Assembly (NCBI RefSeq): GCF_032878955.1
Contig: NZ_CP043839.1
Span: 186,001-250,000, forward strand
Direction of reading: 5' to 3'
From: Butyricimonas paravirosa
Lineage (GTDB): Bacteria; Bacteroidota; Bacteroidia; Bacteroidales; Marinifilaceae
Length of the DNA stretch: 64,000 bases
Shown piece after piece: positions 25,001 through 33,767 of this stretch. The translations under genes were made by a program, and so were the position numbers. Below the pieces are notes generated by a model that did no database searches, had not been told where the DNA came from, and worked only from the letters and a program-made list of their open reading frames with translations. Position 1 is the stretch's first letter. Every line of letters starts with the position of its first letter.

Positions 25001-25789
25001 TTAAAAATTCTTACTTAATAAATTGAAGTAGTGTTCCATAACTTTCACCAGCAATGGGTGGTGCGGGTCGAAAGCTATTCCGTCTATATGAGCGATGGGC
25101 AACACAAGTGGGGAAGTCCCCGTTATAAAGGCTGCTTGATAGGAGGCAATGTCTTTGTAATTCACTCTTTGTTCCACCACGGTCAACCCGTCTTCCTGAC
25201 AGATATTTAATACCCGTTTCCGACTAGTTCCCGGCAAAACATGAGGAAGAGGAGCCGTGTAAAACACGTTATCCCGGATAAAAAATACATTTGAACGAGA
25301 ACCTTCTGTCACACAGTTATCCTGATCGATTAATAAAACTTCAGAAACTCCTTGTTCCTGAATGATCTTGTTTGTCATTTCCCGTAACTCGGAATTGACA
25401 TATTTCACTTCGGCATTCTCACGGATAGCATGGCAAGTAACCGTGTCAATTCCATGTTGGTAAGCTTCTTCCGACGGGTAGGAATGTTTTATCTGATAGA
25501 CATATTGCTCGATTCCCTTCGGGGTAACTCGAAGTACGTATTTAATATTTCCTTCCTTGATATTTTCAAGCTGAATCAATCGATTTAATTGGTCTGCCAC
25601 GTGTAATGAATTCAAATCAATGGCAATATTTGATTTTTTTATTGAATTGTCAAGTCGTAAAAGGTTGTCGTTTAGAAATATAACTTTTCCTCTAAAAACC
25701 CGGCATACCTCATATATACTAAGTCCTTCATTTAGGATGTCTTCGGAATATTCCTTGTTATCGATGGGTTTATTATTAAATAACATCAT
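25001..25789 (-). CDS. Class IV aminotransferase (BCAT/ADC lyase type)
   Basis: A 262-residue PLP enzyme of fold type IV, starting at ATG 25789 (MMLFNNKPIDNKEYSED). The longer open frame to 26104 runs antisense through the neighbouring gene and is rejected. Family marks are LNEGLSIYEVCRVFRGKVIF, the likely PLP Lys in AEVKYVNSELRE, VTEGSRSNVFFI for phosphate binding, and LPGTSRKRVLNICQE. The family includes branched-chain and D-amino-acid aminotransferases and aminodeoxychorismate lyase; the sequence alone does not decide. It diverges from the operon starting at 25920 and has its own terminator. Confidence 0.87.
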   Translation of the reverse strand: MMLFNNKPIDNKEYSEDILNEGLSIYEVCRVFRGKVIFLNDNLLRLDNSIKKSNIAIDLNSLHVADQLNRLIQLENIKEGNIKYVLRVTPKGIEQYVYQIKHSYPSEEAYQHGIDTVTCHAIRENAEVKYVNSELREMTNKIIQEQGVSEVLLIDQDNCVTEGSRSNVFFIRDNVFYTAPLPHVLPGTSRKRVLNICQEDGLTVVEQRVNYKDIASYQAAFITGTSPLVLPIAHIDGIAFDPHHPLLVKVMEHYFNLLSKNF

Positions 25790-25903
25790 AATTTTTCTCC
25801 TTTTATGTGTCGCGAATTTATGCTTTAAAACGATTATATAACCGGAAATGTTCAGAAATTTTAGAGAGAGAAAATGGGGCTTGTTACTTTCGATAATTTG
25901 CGC

Positions 25904-25911
25904 TATTTTTG
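25904..25911 (+). promoter_or_regulatory. -7 element close to the start codon at 25920
   Basis: TATTTTTG matches TAnnTTTG exactly, with CTTG about 20 bp upstream as a weak -33. It would start transcription within a few nucleotides of the ATG at 25920. TACTTTCG at 25885-25892 (one mismatch) is an alternative that gives a leader of about 20 nt. Confidence 0.4.
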
Positions 25912-25919
25912 GCTGATAT

Positions 25920-26399
25920 ATGGAAACACAAGAGCAAATAGAACGGATAGAGCATTTCATACGTGAAGTGATTGTGGATGAAATTACTAAGTTGCAGGGC
26001 GTGGGCTTGTCATATATGCAATTTGTCATCATGGGGCAAGCGATTGAGGTTCTGGGAAGTTTTTTAGATAATAAACCCATGAAAGCCAAAGGGCAGTCGG
26101 CCAAACGTTTTTCTCTTGGGGTAAAGAAGTTATTCGGCGGGCGTTATCGGTTGTTAAATGATAATGGCTTTTTGTATGATAAACTTCGCAACCAAATGAC
26201 TCACACGTTCATTCCCGGGAATGATTTGATATTATTGAATCAAGCGGACAATAAGAACGGATATAAACATTTACAAATAATCGATGGCAAATTAGTTTTA
26301 ATTTCCGAAGTTTTCAATGAAGATATTTGCAAGGCGAGTGAACGTCTTTTAGAAGCTATTAAAAACGGGGTATTATCTCCTAAAAATATTGCTTACTAA
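25920..26399 (+). CDS. Conserved hypothetical protein
   Basis: A 159-residue soluble protein with no signal peptide or membrane segment. It has a mostly helical first half (QIERIEHFIREVIVDEITKL, YMQFVIMGQAIEVLG) and a basic middle with FSLGVKKLFGGRYRLLND and LYDKLRNQMTHTFIPG. The His and basic pattern near RNQMTHTF recalls small HEPN-like or nucleic-acid-associated folds, but this is only an impression. It starts a six-gene operon and ends 3 bp before the DUF2520 gene. No function is assigned. Confidence 0.7.
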   Translation: METQEQIERIEHFIREVIVDEITKLQGVGLSYMQFVIMGQAIEVLGSFLDNKPMKAKGQSAKRFSLGVKKLFGGRYRLLNDNGFLYDKLRNQMTHTFIPGNDLILLNQADNKNGYKHLQIIDGKLVLISEVFNEDICKASERLLEAIKNGVLSPKNIAY

Positions 26400-26402
26400 T
26401 AC

Positions 26403-27242
26403 ATGGAACAACAAGATAAAATCATATTGATCGGGGCTGGAAATGTCGCTCATCATTTGGCCGGGGCCCTTTTAAAAGCGGGAGAGAATTTATGTCAGAT
26501 TTATAGTCGTACGCTTGATTCTGCCCGGCAACTGGGAATGAAGACGGGAATATCTTACACGGCTGAAGCAAATGAGGTGTATCCGGATGGGGATATTTAT
26601 ATTTTTTGTGTTAGTGATGATGTTTTACCATCTATTATTAAGACGATTAGAATGCCAGATAATGCGTTACTTCTACACACTTCAGGAAGTCAACCGATGG
26701 ATGTATTCAAGTCATATTCCAAACACTACGGGGTGATTTATCCGGTACAAACCTTTTCCAAGAAACGAGAACTGGATTTCAGGGAGATCCCGTTATGTGT
26801 GGAGGGAAACACGGGCCCCGTGAAGGAACGAATTAAAAAGTTTGCGGAAAAGTTGTCGGGTAAAATATACGAGATAGACTCGGCCCAGCGTAAAGAATTG
26901 CATTTGGCTGCAGTTTTTGCCTGTAATTTTCCTAATTATTTGTATCAAGTGGCAGGCAAATTGCTAGAAGACAAAGGACTATCCTTTGCTATGCTACGTC
27001 CTCTGATTTTCGAGACGGCACATAAGGTGATGCTCCTAAATCCGGAAGAGGCTCAAACCGGACCGGCCAAGCGGGGGGACGAGAGTATCATGAATATGCA
27101 CAAGAATATGTTGAAGAATGACAAAGACTTGCTGAAAATATACACGATATTGTCGGAAGGAATAAAAGAAACGCAAGATAAAGAAGAGACCGGGGATCAA
27201 AAGATCTCGCAAGATACGATAGATATGCCCACGTTGTGGTAA
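26403..27242 (+). CDS. Rossmann-like/DUF2520 domain oxidoreductase-like protein
   Basis: A 279-residue protein with an N-terminal dinucleotide-binding fold (IILIGAGNVAHHLAGALLKA, glycine loop at 11-16). The substrate region (LLLHTSGSQPMDVF, YGVIYPVQTFSKKRELDF) and a C-terminal helical DUF2520 domain (AAVFACNFPNYLYQVAGKLL, GPAKRGDE) follow. The organisation resembles 6-phosphogluconate-dehydrogenase-type enzymes such as ketopantoate or pyrroline-5-carboxylate reductases, but the reaction of this family is not established. It lies 3 bp after the previous gene and 20 bp before the KdsC-like gene. Confidence 0.85.
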   Translation: MEQQDKIILIGAGNVAHHLAGALLKAGENLCQIYSRTLDSARQLGMKTGISYTAEANEVYPDGDIYIFCVSDDVLPSIIKTIRMPDNALLLHTSGSQPMDVFKSYSKHYGVIYPVQTFSKKRELDFREIPLCVEGNTGPVKERIKKFAEKLSGKIYEIDSAQRKELHLAAVFACNFPNYLYQVAGKLLEDKGLSFAMLRPLIFETAHKVMLLNPEEAQTGPAKRGDESIMNMHKNMLKNDKDLLKIYTILSEGIKETQDKEETGDQKISQDTIDMPTLW

Positions 27243-27262
27243 ATTAGATAAATACGAACGCT

Positions 27263-27790
27263 ATGAAACTATTTAAAGAGGAATTAAAGAAAGTAGAAGC
27301 TTTTGCTTTCGATGTAGATGGAGTTTTTTCACGTCATGAAATGAATATAACGCCGGAAGGTGACTTGATTCGTACATCCTGTACGAAAGATGGTTATGCC
27401 ATGATGTACTGTACGAAGAAGGGATACCCGGTTTGTATCATTTCCGGGGGGCAGGCTCCCGGGGTAAGAGAACGTTTTGAGAAATTGGGAGTGAAGGACG
27501 TGTATCTTGGCGTGGCGAATAAAGTTGAAGCGTTGAACGAGTTCTTGCAAAAATATAATCTGAACCCGGAAAATGTGATGTATATGGGAGATGATATACC
27601 AGACTACAACGTGATGAAAATCGTGGGAATGCCGGTATGTCCTTCGGATGCGTGCGAAGAGATCAAAGCTATTTCCCGTTATATTTCAGACACGCCCGGG
27701 GGACTCGGATGCGTACGGGATGTCGTGGCTCAAGTCCTGAAAGCAAAAGGCGAATGGATGGATACCCAATGCTACGTGAAATGTATGTAA
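27263..27790 (+). CDS. KdsC-like HAD phosphatase (3-deoxy-D-manno-octulosonate 8-phosphate phosphatase type)
   Basis: A 175-residue HAD-superfamily phosphatase of the small, capless tetrameric C0 class. Motif I is FAFDVDGVFS with D17 and D19, motif II is IISGG, and motif IV is MYMGDDIPDYNVM. KdsC removes phosphate from KDO-8-P for lipopolysaccharide inner core synthesis. The trailing DTPGGLGCVRDVVAQVLKAK is typical of KdsC. No other kds gene is adjacent, so a related phosphatase role remains possible. It belongs to the operon that starts at 25920. Confidence 0.9.
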   Translation: MKLFKEELKKVEAFAFDVDGVFSRHEMNITPEGDLIRTSCTKDGYAMMYCTKKGYPVCIISGGQAPGVRERFEKLGVKDVYLGVANKVEALNEFLQKYNLNPENVMYMGDDIPDYNVMKIVGMPVCPSDACEEIKAISRYISDTPGGLGCVRDVVAQVLKAKGEWMDTQCYVKCM

Positions 27791-27803
27791 GTTAAAGAAT
27801 AAG

Positions 27804-28736
27804 ATGTTGGAAATTCTCAAGTTAATACGCCTACGAACGATCGCATTCACGGCATTTACCATGTATGCCATGCGTTTCTTTGTTGTCCAGCCCGTGCTGG
27901 AGAAAGCTGGTTTTGCCCTGCAAATGCCGGAAGGCAATTTCTCGTTACTGGTAATAGCCGTGTGTTGTCTGGTGTCGGCCGCTTATGTCATAAATGATTA
28001 TTTTGACACGAAGGCGGACCGTATTTCGGGAAACAGACCCGTGATTGTTGGGAAAACCATTAGCCGCAGGGCTGCAATCATTCTACATTCTATTTTGAAT
28101 GTTGTGGCCGTGGGAATCGCGTATTATCTGGCGAGAGAAGCTCATCATGCTGAGATCGTATTCTTATTTTTAATTATATCATTGGTATTGTGGTTTTATT
28201 CCTCCCGGATAAAAAAACGTTTTATTTGGGGAAATATCGTTGTGGCTATTTTGGCCGGATTAATCCCGCTGACCGTGATTACATTCGAAATCCCGTTATT
28301 GAGTGATGTGTACTCGGATGTCGTTTTGAAAACGCACGTTAGTTTTGCCTACGTGTTCTACTGGACAGTATGTTTCTCGTATTTTCTTTTTATTAATATG
28401 CTGATCTACGAGATCAACAAGGACATATATAGTATAAATGGCGACCGGGCTGATGGAATCGTTACTTTACCTGTAAAATTTGGTATTCCGGCAACGAGAA
28501 AGGTGATCATCGGGTTGATCACGATTGCCATCACATCGTTGATCCTATTTTTGTTATTCGGATTTACACGAACCCCGATCGTATGGATTTATTTTGTTGT
28601 AGCTTTGATTATACCATACTTGTTTTACGGCTATGCGGTATTGAAGAATGACAAGATGAAATTCCAGTTGCGAATGATTCGTTTGATTATGGTTTTGTGC
28701 ATAGGAGTCAGTGTATTTTGTAAGTTGTGTGAATGA
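27804..28736 (+). CDS. UbiA-family prenyltransferase
   Basis: A 310-residue integral membrane protein with about nine hydrophobic helices. The first Asp-rich motif is N64-D65-YF-D68-TKA-D72 and the second is INKDIYSINGDRADG. These bind Mg2+ and the prenyl diphosphate. In Bacteroidota, homologues are usually annotated as geranylgeranylglycerol-phosphate geranylgeranyltransferase-like; menaquinone or another aromatic acceptor is possible. The stop overlaps the maf start codon (ATG at 28733, TGA at 28734-28736), so translation of the two is coupled. Confidence 0.9.
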   Translation: MLEILKLIRLRTIAFTAFTMYAMRFFVVQPVLEKAGFALQMPEGNFSLLVIAVCCLVSAAYVINDYFDTKADRISGNRPVIVGKTISRRAAIILHSILNVVAVGIAYYLAREAHHAEIVFLFLIISLVLWFYSSRIKKRFIWGNIVVAILAGLIPLTVITFEIPLLSDVYSDVVLKTHVSFAYVFYWTVCFSYFLFINMLIYEINKDIYSINGDRADGIVTLPVKFGIPATRKVIIGLITIAITSLILFLLFGFTRTPIVWIYFVVALIIPYLFYGYAVLKNDKMKFQLRMIRLIMVLCIGVSVFCKLCE

Positions 28737-29320
28737 TGCATTCTATTAAAAATTATAAATTAATATTGGCCTCTGCGTCACCACGGAGACAGCAATTGAT
28801 GAAAGATGCTGGGTTTACCTTCGAAGTCCGGTTGAAAAATGTTGAAGAAAAATATCCTCAAGAACTCCATTTGGAGAATGTACCGGAATATTTATCGAAA
28901 GTAAAAGCCTCAGCCTTTCGAGAGGAGCTAAAGGCTGATGAAGTATTGATAACAGCCGATACGGTAGTTTGTATTCATGACCGGATTTTAGGTAAACCCG
29001 CTGACCGGAAAGAGGCTATTTCGATGTTACAGAAGCTATCGGGAAATCGTCATCTGGTCGTAACGGGTGTGAGCGTAACCACTCGTACGGAACAACTTTC
29101 TTTCTCTTCACGGACAGACGTGTTTTTCAAGCATTTATCAAATGAAGAGATTGAATTCTACGTGGACACGTATAAGCCATTCGATAAAGCGGGAGCTTAC
29201 GGGATTCAGGAGTGGATCGGGTACATCGGAATCGAGCGTATAGAAGGTTCTTTCTATAACGTGATGGGATTACCGATACAGAAATTATATGAAACTTTGC
29301 GGAAATTACAATTTCAATAA
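28733..29320 (+). CDS. maf: Maf family nucleoside triphosphate pyrophosphatase
   Basis: A 195-residue protein of the Maf/ITPase-like fold, which hydrolyses non-canonical or canonical nucleoside triphosphates to monophosphates. The family signature LILASASPRRQQLMKDAGF is at residues about 10-28, followed by the catalytic ITADTVVC and DKAGAYGIQEWIGYIGIERI. Two adjacent ATGs (28733 and 28736) are possible starts; the first overlaps the UbiA stop. Gene order KdsC-like, UbiA, maf is a compact run with little or no spacing. Confidence 0.94.
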   Translation: MMHSIKNYKLILASASPRRQQLMKDAGFTFEVRLKNVEEKYPQELHLENVPEYLSKVKASAFREELKADEVLITADTVVCIHDRILGKPADRKEAISMLQKLSGNRHLVVTGVSVTTRTEQLSFSSRTDVFFKHLSNEEIEFYVDTYKPFDKAGAYGIQEWIGYIGIERIEGSFYNVMGLPIQKLYETLRKLQFQ

Positions 29321-29343
29321 ATAACATTCAAAAATACCAGTAA

Positions 29344-31515
29344 ATGAGAAAAATTACATTATGTTTTTTGGCTTTCATTCTGCTGACTTTACCAAGTTTA
29401 GCTGACGAGGGAATGTGGATTCCCATGTTGTTGAAAAAATACAACATAGAAGATATGCAGAAAGCCGGTTTTAAATTAACAGCGGAGGATATTTACGACA
29501 TTAACCAAGCTTCATTAAAAGATGCCGTTATCGGGCTGGGTAATGAAGGTTCTCCGTTTCATCACTTTTGTACCGGGGAGATCGTGAGTGATCAAGGATT
29601 GGTGATTACGAATCATCACTGCTCTTTTGGCATGATCCAAGCTCATTCCAGTTTGGAACATAACTATTTACGGGATGGTTTTTGGGCTCAATCCATGGCG
29701 GATGAGTTGGTTAATCCCAAGATAACAGCTTCTATTTTAGTTCGGATGGAGGATGTCACGGATAAAATCAATGCAGGATTGAATGCCGGGATGTCTGAAA
29801 GCGAACGTACGAAGAAGGTGAATGAAATATGCCGGAAATTGGAAGCGGAAGCTGTTAAAGGAACCAATCTGGCGGCTAATATAAAGCCATATTTTAACGG
29901 AAATCAATATTTTCTTTCCGTGTTTAAAATCTTCCGGGATGTTCGTTTAGTTGGGGCTCCGAATTCTGCTATCGGTAAATTTGGTGGGGATACGGATAAC
30001 TGGACATGGCCGCGTCACACGGGTGATTTTTCCGTTTTGCGTATTTACGCAGGACCGGACAATGAGCCGGCAGCTATATCAGATAAGAACGTGCCTTATA
30101 AACCGGCTAAATTCTTTAAGATTTCTGCACGGGGGGTACAAGAAGGTGATTTTACTATGGTCTTCGGTTATCCCGGAACGACAAACGAGTACCTGACTTC
30201 TTACGCGATAGATCAAATTGCTTCTGTTGAAGACCCGCATAAGATCAAAATCCGTACGGCAAAATTGGAGGTAATCAATGCCGCTATGGAGTCGGATGAA
30301 TTGTTGCGTATAAAATATGCTGCGAAAGCTGCAAGCGTTGCTAATGCCTGGAAAAAATGGCAGGGGGAGATTAAAGGATTGGATCGTTTCAACACGGCAG
30401 ATAATAAAAGAATTCTTGAAAATAATTTCAACAACTGGGCTAAAAGTAATGGAAAAACCGAGTATATCGGTTTGACGGATCGTTACAAAGCGTTATATGA
30501 CGCTCGTAAAGAATATATTTTGGCTGCAGCTTATGCTTCGGAGGCCGGATTGGGAGGTGCGGAAATCATAAAATTTGCCCGTGAAATCGAACAGGTATTG
30601 GATAACTATGACAAATTCCCGGATAAGGAACAGCTTAAAACATCTTTGAAAAATTACGTTGAGGCCTTCTATAAAGATTACGATGTGGCCACGGATCAAC
30701 GGATATTGACCGAAATGTTCAAGTTGTATAATAATAAGGAAGTCGGAGACCAATGGATACCGTCAGTCGTTCGTTTGAGCCCTAAATATGCTAAATTGAA
30801 CGCTCCTGATCGTTATGCTGCCGACTTGTTTAAAAAATCAATATTCACGCATAAGGATAATTTGCTGAAATTCATCGACAATTTATCAGAGAAATCAATT
30901 ACGAAAATTGAAAAAGATCCAATTCTTGGAGTGGCGACCGGAATTTACACGTTGTATGCAGATAAAATTCGTCCCGAATTGAGCCGAATTGAAAGTGAAT
31001 TGAAATTATTGAATCGGTTGTGGATTGCCGGATTGATGGAGATGCAGCCCGATAAAACGTTCTATCCGGATGCGAATTCTACCTTACGTGTAGCTTATGG
31101 GAAAATTGCCGGATACCATGCAACTGATGCTGTTTATTACACGCACTACACGACATTGAAAGGTATCATGGAAAAGGATAATCCGAATATCTATGATTAT
31201 GATGTACCCCAGAAATTACGGGATTTGTACAAGAACCGGGATTTCGGCCCCTACACTCAAGACGGGGAAGTTCCCGTTTGCTTTATCGCAACGAATCACA
31301 CGACTGGCGGTAATTCCGGTAGTCCGGTTCTAGATGCAGAAGGTAATTTGATCGGTTTAAACTTTGACCGTGCTTGGGAAGGTGTAATGTCAGATATGCA
31401 ATATAGCCCGGAGATTTGTCGGAATATTGCCGTTGATATTCGCTATGTCCTGTTTATCATTGATAAATATGCAGGAGCACAAAGATTGATTGACGAGATG
31501 GTAATCATTCATTAA
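29344..31515 (+). CDS. S46 family dipeptidyl-peptidase, DPP11-like
   Basis: A 723-residue secreted serine peptidase with a signal peptide (MRKITLCFLAFILLTLPSLA). The chymotrypsin-like S46 family removes N-terminal dipeptides in the periplasm of asaccharolytic Bacteroidota. The catalytic His lies in VITNHHCSFG (H91/H92), and the nucleophile is S658 in TTGGNSGSPVLD. Downstream is LNFDRAWEG with Arg676. In Porphyromonas an Arg at the equivalent place marks Asp/Glu-specific DPP11, while DPP7 has Gly, so I predict acidic P1 preference. The mature protein starts DEGMWIPMLLKKYN, typical of S46. It closes the operon and is followed by a strong terminator. Confidence 0.94.
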   Translation: MRKITLCFLAFILLTLPSLADEGMWIPMLLKKYNIEDMQKAGFKLTAEDIYDINQASLKDAVIGLGNEGSPFHHFCTGEIVSDQGLVITNHHCSFGMIQAHSSLEHNYLRDGFWAQSMADELVNPKITASILVRMEDVTDKINAGLNAGMSESERTKKVNEICRKLEAEAVKGTNLAANIKPYFNGNQYFLSVFKIFRDVRLVGAPNSAIGKFGGDTDNWTWPRHTGDFSVLRIYAGPDNEPAAISDKNVPYKPAKFFKISARGVQEGDFTMVFGYPGTTNEYLTSYAIDQIASVEDPHKIKIRTAKLEVINAAMESDELLRIKYAAKAASVANAWKKWQGEIKGLDRFNTADNKRILENNFNNWAKSNGKTEYIGLTDRYKALYDARKEYILAAAYASEAGLGGAEIIKFAREIEQVLDNYDKFPDKEQLKTSLKNYVEAFYKDYDVATDQRILTEMFKLYNNKEVGDQWIPSVVRLSPKYAKLNAPDRYAADLFKKSIFTHKDNLLKFIDNLSEKSITKIEKDPILGVATGIYTLYADKIRPELSRIESELKLLNRLWIAGLMEMQPDKTFYPDANSTLRVAYGKIAGYHATDAVYYTHYTTLKGIMEKDNPNIYDYDVPQKLRDLYKNRDFGPYTQDGEVPVCFIATNHTTGGNSGSPVLDAEGNLIGLNFDRAWEGVMSDMQYSPEICRNIAVDIRYVLFIIDKYAGAQRLIDEMVIIH

Positions 31516-31542
31516 TAATAATATCATCTTCGGAAAAGTATT

Positions 31543-31590
31543 AAAAAACAAGCCTTTATCAGCAAAATCAGCGATAAAGGCTTGTTTTTT
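31543..31590. terminator. Bidirectional intrinsic terminator
   Basis: An 18-bp perfect stem (31543-31560 with 31573-31590; core CAAGCCTTTATC/GATAAAGGCTTG) with a 12-nt loop, A-rich before and T-rich after. It separates the converging DPP11-like and DUF2442 genes. Confidence 0.9.
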
Positions 31591-31637
31591 ATTTGTGAAT
31601 TTAACTCTCAGACCGACAAATTCAAGACACCTAAATA

Positions 31638-31871
31638 TTATGCGGCAGTTCCGATTTCATACAAAAACTCTGGTGCTAAATCAGCTCCATTGGCCCATTC
31701 AATAGTGATACGGGTTAAGCCGTATTGAACAAACTTTTCTTTATCCAATAGTTCACCAAAAACTTCTCCCGTTAAGTAAGGTCTCAAATCAACTTTCTTC
31801 TTGTTCCCATCACTGAAAGTTACAAGAAGTTCATAATCTTTGATATAATCAACATCGACTACTCGTAACAT
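31638..31871 (-). CDS. DUF2442 domain protein
   Basis: A 77-residue single-domain protein. The motif set DYELLVTFSDGNKKKVDLRP followed by YLTGEVFGELLDKEKF and ITIEWANGADLAPEFLY is characteristic of DUF2442. DUF2442 genes very often follow a DUF4160 gene, and the pair has been compared with toxin-antitoxin modules, though function is not established. Here the partner lies 6 bp upstream but is frameshifted. DUF2442 itself looks intact. Confidence 0.9.
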   Translation of the reverse strand: MLRVVDVDYIKDYELLVTFSDGNKKKVDLRPYLTGEVFGELLDKEKFVQYGLTRITIEWANGADLAPEFLYEIGTAA

Positions 31872-31877
31872 AAATAA

Positions 31878-32133
31878 TTATTTTAAAGGTTCTATTTTAT
31901 CTATTTTTTCACCTTTTTGGGCTTTTTCCCAAAGTGTAAGAATCTCTGTTTCATGTAAATCAATCCACTCATTGACTTTAACAATCACCTTTGCTGGGGC
32001 TTGACCATCAACAATTCGATCCAGAATACTGATTGAACATTCATAATTTCCATAAGTGAAATGGATGTGGTGGATTGTGATCTTTCCAATAAAGGAATAT
32101 TATAATACCAAAAAACCTACAAATTTCGGGCAT
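31878..32133 (-). pseudogene. DUF4160 gene broken by a frameshift
   Basis: On the minus strand an ATG at 32133 begins MPEICRFFGIIIFLYWKDHN and then PPH, the standard DUF4160 N-terminus. The frame then reads PFHLWKL and stops. One base phase away the family sequence resumes as IHFTYGNYECSISILD and continues to a C-terminus ending EKIDKIEPLK with a stop at 31878. The breakpoint is in the CCACCACATCCA stretch, about 32064-32072 on the plus strand. The span is 256 nt, not a multiple of three, consistent with loss of two bases or gain of one. Each fragment is under 65 codons. A sequencing error or a programmed shift are alternatives. Confidence 0.85.
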
Positions 32134-32258
32134 AATTCATGTATTTTCTAGTTTATAACAAATGTAACGAATTAGTTCTGTTTTCACAAATAAAAGGTTA
32201 TAAAAATAGCGGCAATGGAATTGAATTGCCGCTAGAGATGTTCTATGCATTATGGATT

Positions 32259-32912
32259 TTAAAGGCGTTTGTTTACAACGTCCCAGTTTATAATGTTCCA
32301 ATAATTTTCAATGTATTTCGGACGAGCGTTTTGGGTGTCCAAATAGTAAGCGTGTTCCCAGACATCAATTGTCAACACGGGTTTCTTTCCATGTTTCAAT
32401 GGAGTATCTGCATTACCGGTTTGTACGATTTCCAGTTTACCCTCTTTGTCCACAACCAACCAGGCCCATCCTGAACCAAATAAAGTGGTGGCTGCTTTAG
32501 CAAACGCTTCCTTGAAGGCATCGAAACTTCCAAATGATTTATCAATCAATTCCTTTATTTTTCCTGTCGGAGCAACTTGTGCAGCATGATGAGCCTGGAA
32601 GGTCTCGAAGTAGAATATATGATTATATGTTTGTGCTGCATTATTGAAAATACCACCTTCGGATTTGATCACGATACCTTCTAAACACATTTTTTCGTAT
32701 TCGGTACCCACGATTAAATTATTCAGGTTCGTAATATAAGTTGCAAGATGTTTTCCGTGGTGGTATTGGATGGTACGTTCGCTGATATAAGGTTCTAATG
32801 CGTTTTCTTTATAGGGTAGAGGGGGTAGTTTAAATTTGTTGTCCTCACCTTTTGTATTTATAACCTCTGATGACATCAACACATCCAATTCTTTGTACTC
32901 TTCTGTTTTCAT
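32259..32912 (-). CDS. sodB: Superoxide dismutase (Fe/Mn family)
   Basis: A 217-residue cytosolic enzyme that dismutates superoxide. The metal ligands are visible: H51 in QYHHGKH, His in QTYNHIFYFE, and Asp/His in DVWEHAYYLD. The GSGWAWLVVDKEGKLEIVQT region is typical. Iron is more likely than manganese by similarity to Bacteroidales SodB, but these enzymes can be cambialistic. About 22 residues precede the usual start (KFKLPPLPYKENALEP), so a shorter start is possible, although no clear internal ATG other than M13 exists. Neighbouring genes include a PerR-like regulator and rubrerythrin. Confidence 0.95.
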   Translation of the reverse strand: MKTEEYKELDVLMSSEVINTKGEDNKFKLPPLPYKENALEPYISERTIQYHHGKHLATYITNLNNLIVGTEYEKMCLEGIVIKSEGGIFNNAAQTYNHIFYFETFQAHHAAQVAPTGKIKELIDKSFGSFDAFKEAFAKAATTLFGSGWAWLVVDKEGKLEIVQTGNADTPLKHGKKPVLTIDVWEHAYYLDTQNARPKYIENYWNIINWDVVNKRL

Positions 32913-33011
32913 ATCTTTATGTTTTAAATTAAACTGTTTTTAAATTTACAAATTCTATTACTAAGGATACGATAAAATATGAATAAAGTTACTGCTTTCT
33001 ATGAAAAAAAT

Positions 33012-33046
33012 AAAACGGGTAGTTACTATTTTTCACTACCCGTTTT
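33012..33046 (-). terminator. Intrinsic terminator of the TonB-receptor operon
   Basis: A 12-bp stem (AAAACGGGTAGT paired with ACTACCCGTTTT) with an 11-nt loop, followed on the minus strand by a T-rich tail. It lies 22 nt past the stop of the lipoprotein gene at 33068. Confidence 0.85.
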
Positions 33047-33067
33047 TATCCATGTACATGGATGACT

Positions 33068-33742
33068 CTATTTCGTCAGTTTTGCACCGAATTCCAGTGT
33101 TTTAAGATTTTTTGAAAAAGATTCAACAAAGTCTTCAATTATTGTTTGTTGTTCTGCTGGCAAGTCTGTAACTTTTAAAATAGCCGGAACTGCCGCAAGG
33201 AGTGTTTTTACGTAAGAAGTATTTAAATATACTGTCAATTCATTGTTTGCTATTTTGTAATTCAAATCAATCGAGGTAACGGGAATGGTGCCTAATAGCT
33301 CTTTAAAACCATCACTTTGTGTACTGACTTTTATAATATCTTTTTGAATCGTATAAGTCGTCTTTAAAGTTGCTGGTTGGTCATTCATGGTCATTAATAT
33401 TTCCATCTCGGTTTCAGAAGTAAATTTAATTCCTTGGAAATATTGAGACATATATTTATTTGCAAGCATGGGTAGCGCCACTTTAATCATGGTAACATCA
33501 ATCCCCGTTTCACTAACTCCTGGAATTTCTTCTGGGATAACCCCTGATGGAATCAATCCTTCGGGGAAACTGATCTCATCGCCATTATAGTCAAACTCAA
33601 AATGAATATCAGCCGCTTTTCCTGAATAATTCCAAGTCCCGATAAGGTCTTTATTGTTATTATTATCATCATCGTCGCTACAAGAGAAACATGCAACTGC
33701 CACAAATAATACAGAGATCAAGTAAATTAATTTGTTTTTCAT
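33068..33742 (-). CDS. Lipoprotein of unknown function (lipocalin-like)
   Basis: A 224-residue lipoprotein. The signal peptide runs MKNKLIYLISVLFVAVACFS to Cys21 (the C of FSC), followed by an Asp/Asn-rich stretch (DDDDNNNN), a common surface-export-like start in Bacteroidota. The opening LIGTWNYSGKAADIHFEFDY is a lipocalin-like first strand, and alternating beta-strand patterns continue to the end. It ends a three-gene leftward operon, 25 bp after the TonB-dependent receptor gene. A substrate-binding or accessory role to the receptor is inferred from that position only. Confidence 0.8.
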   Translation of the reverse strand: MKNKLIYLISVLFVAVACFSCSDDDDNNNNKDLIGTWNYSGKAADIHFEFDYNGDEISFPEGLIPSGVIPEEIPGVSETGIDVTMIKVALPMLANKYMSQYFQGIKFTSETEMEILMTMNDQPATLKTTYTIQKDIIKVSTQSDGFKELLGTIPVTSIDLNYKIANNELTVYLNTSYVKTLLAAVPAILKVTDLPAEQQTIIEDFVESFSKNLKTLEFGAKLTK

Positions 33743-33767
33743 ATATAGATAAATTTAAAATGATTGT

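Noticed and set aside
25790..26104. N-terminal extension of the class IV aminotransferase
   Set aside because: It runs antisense over the start of the orphan gene at 25920 and does not resemble the family. The start at 25789 fits.
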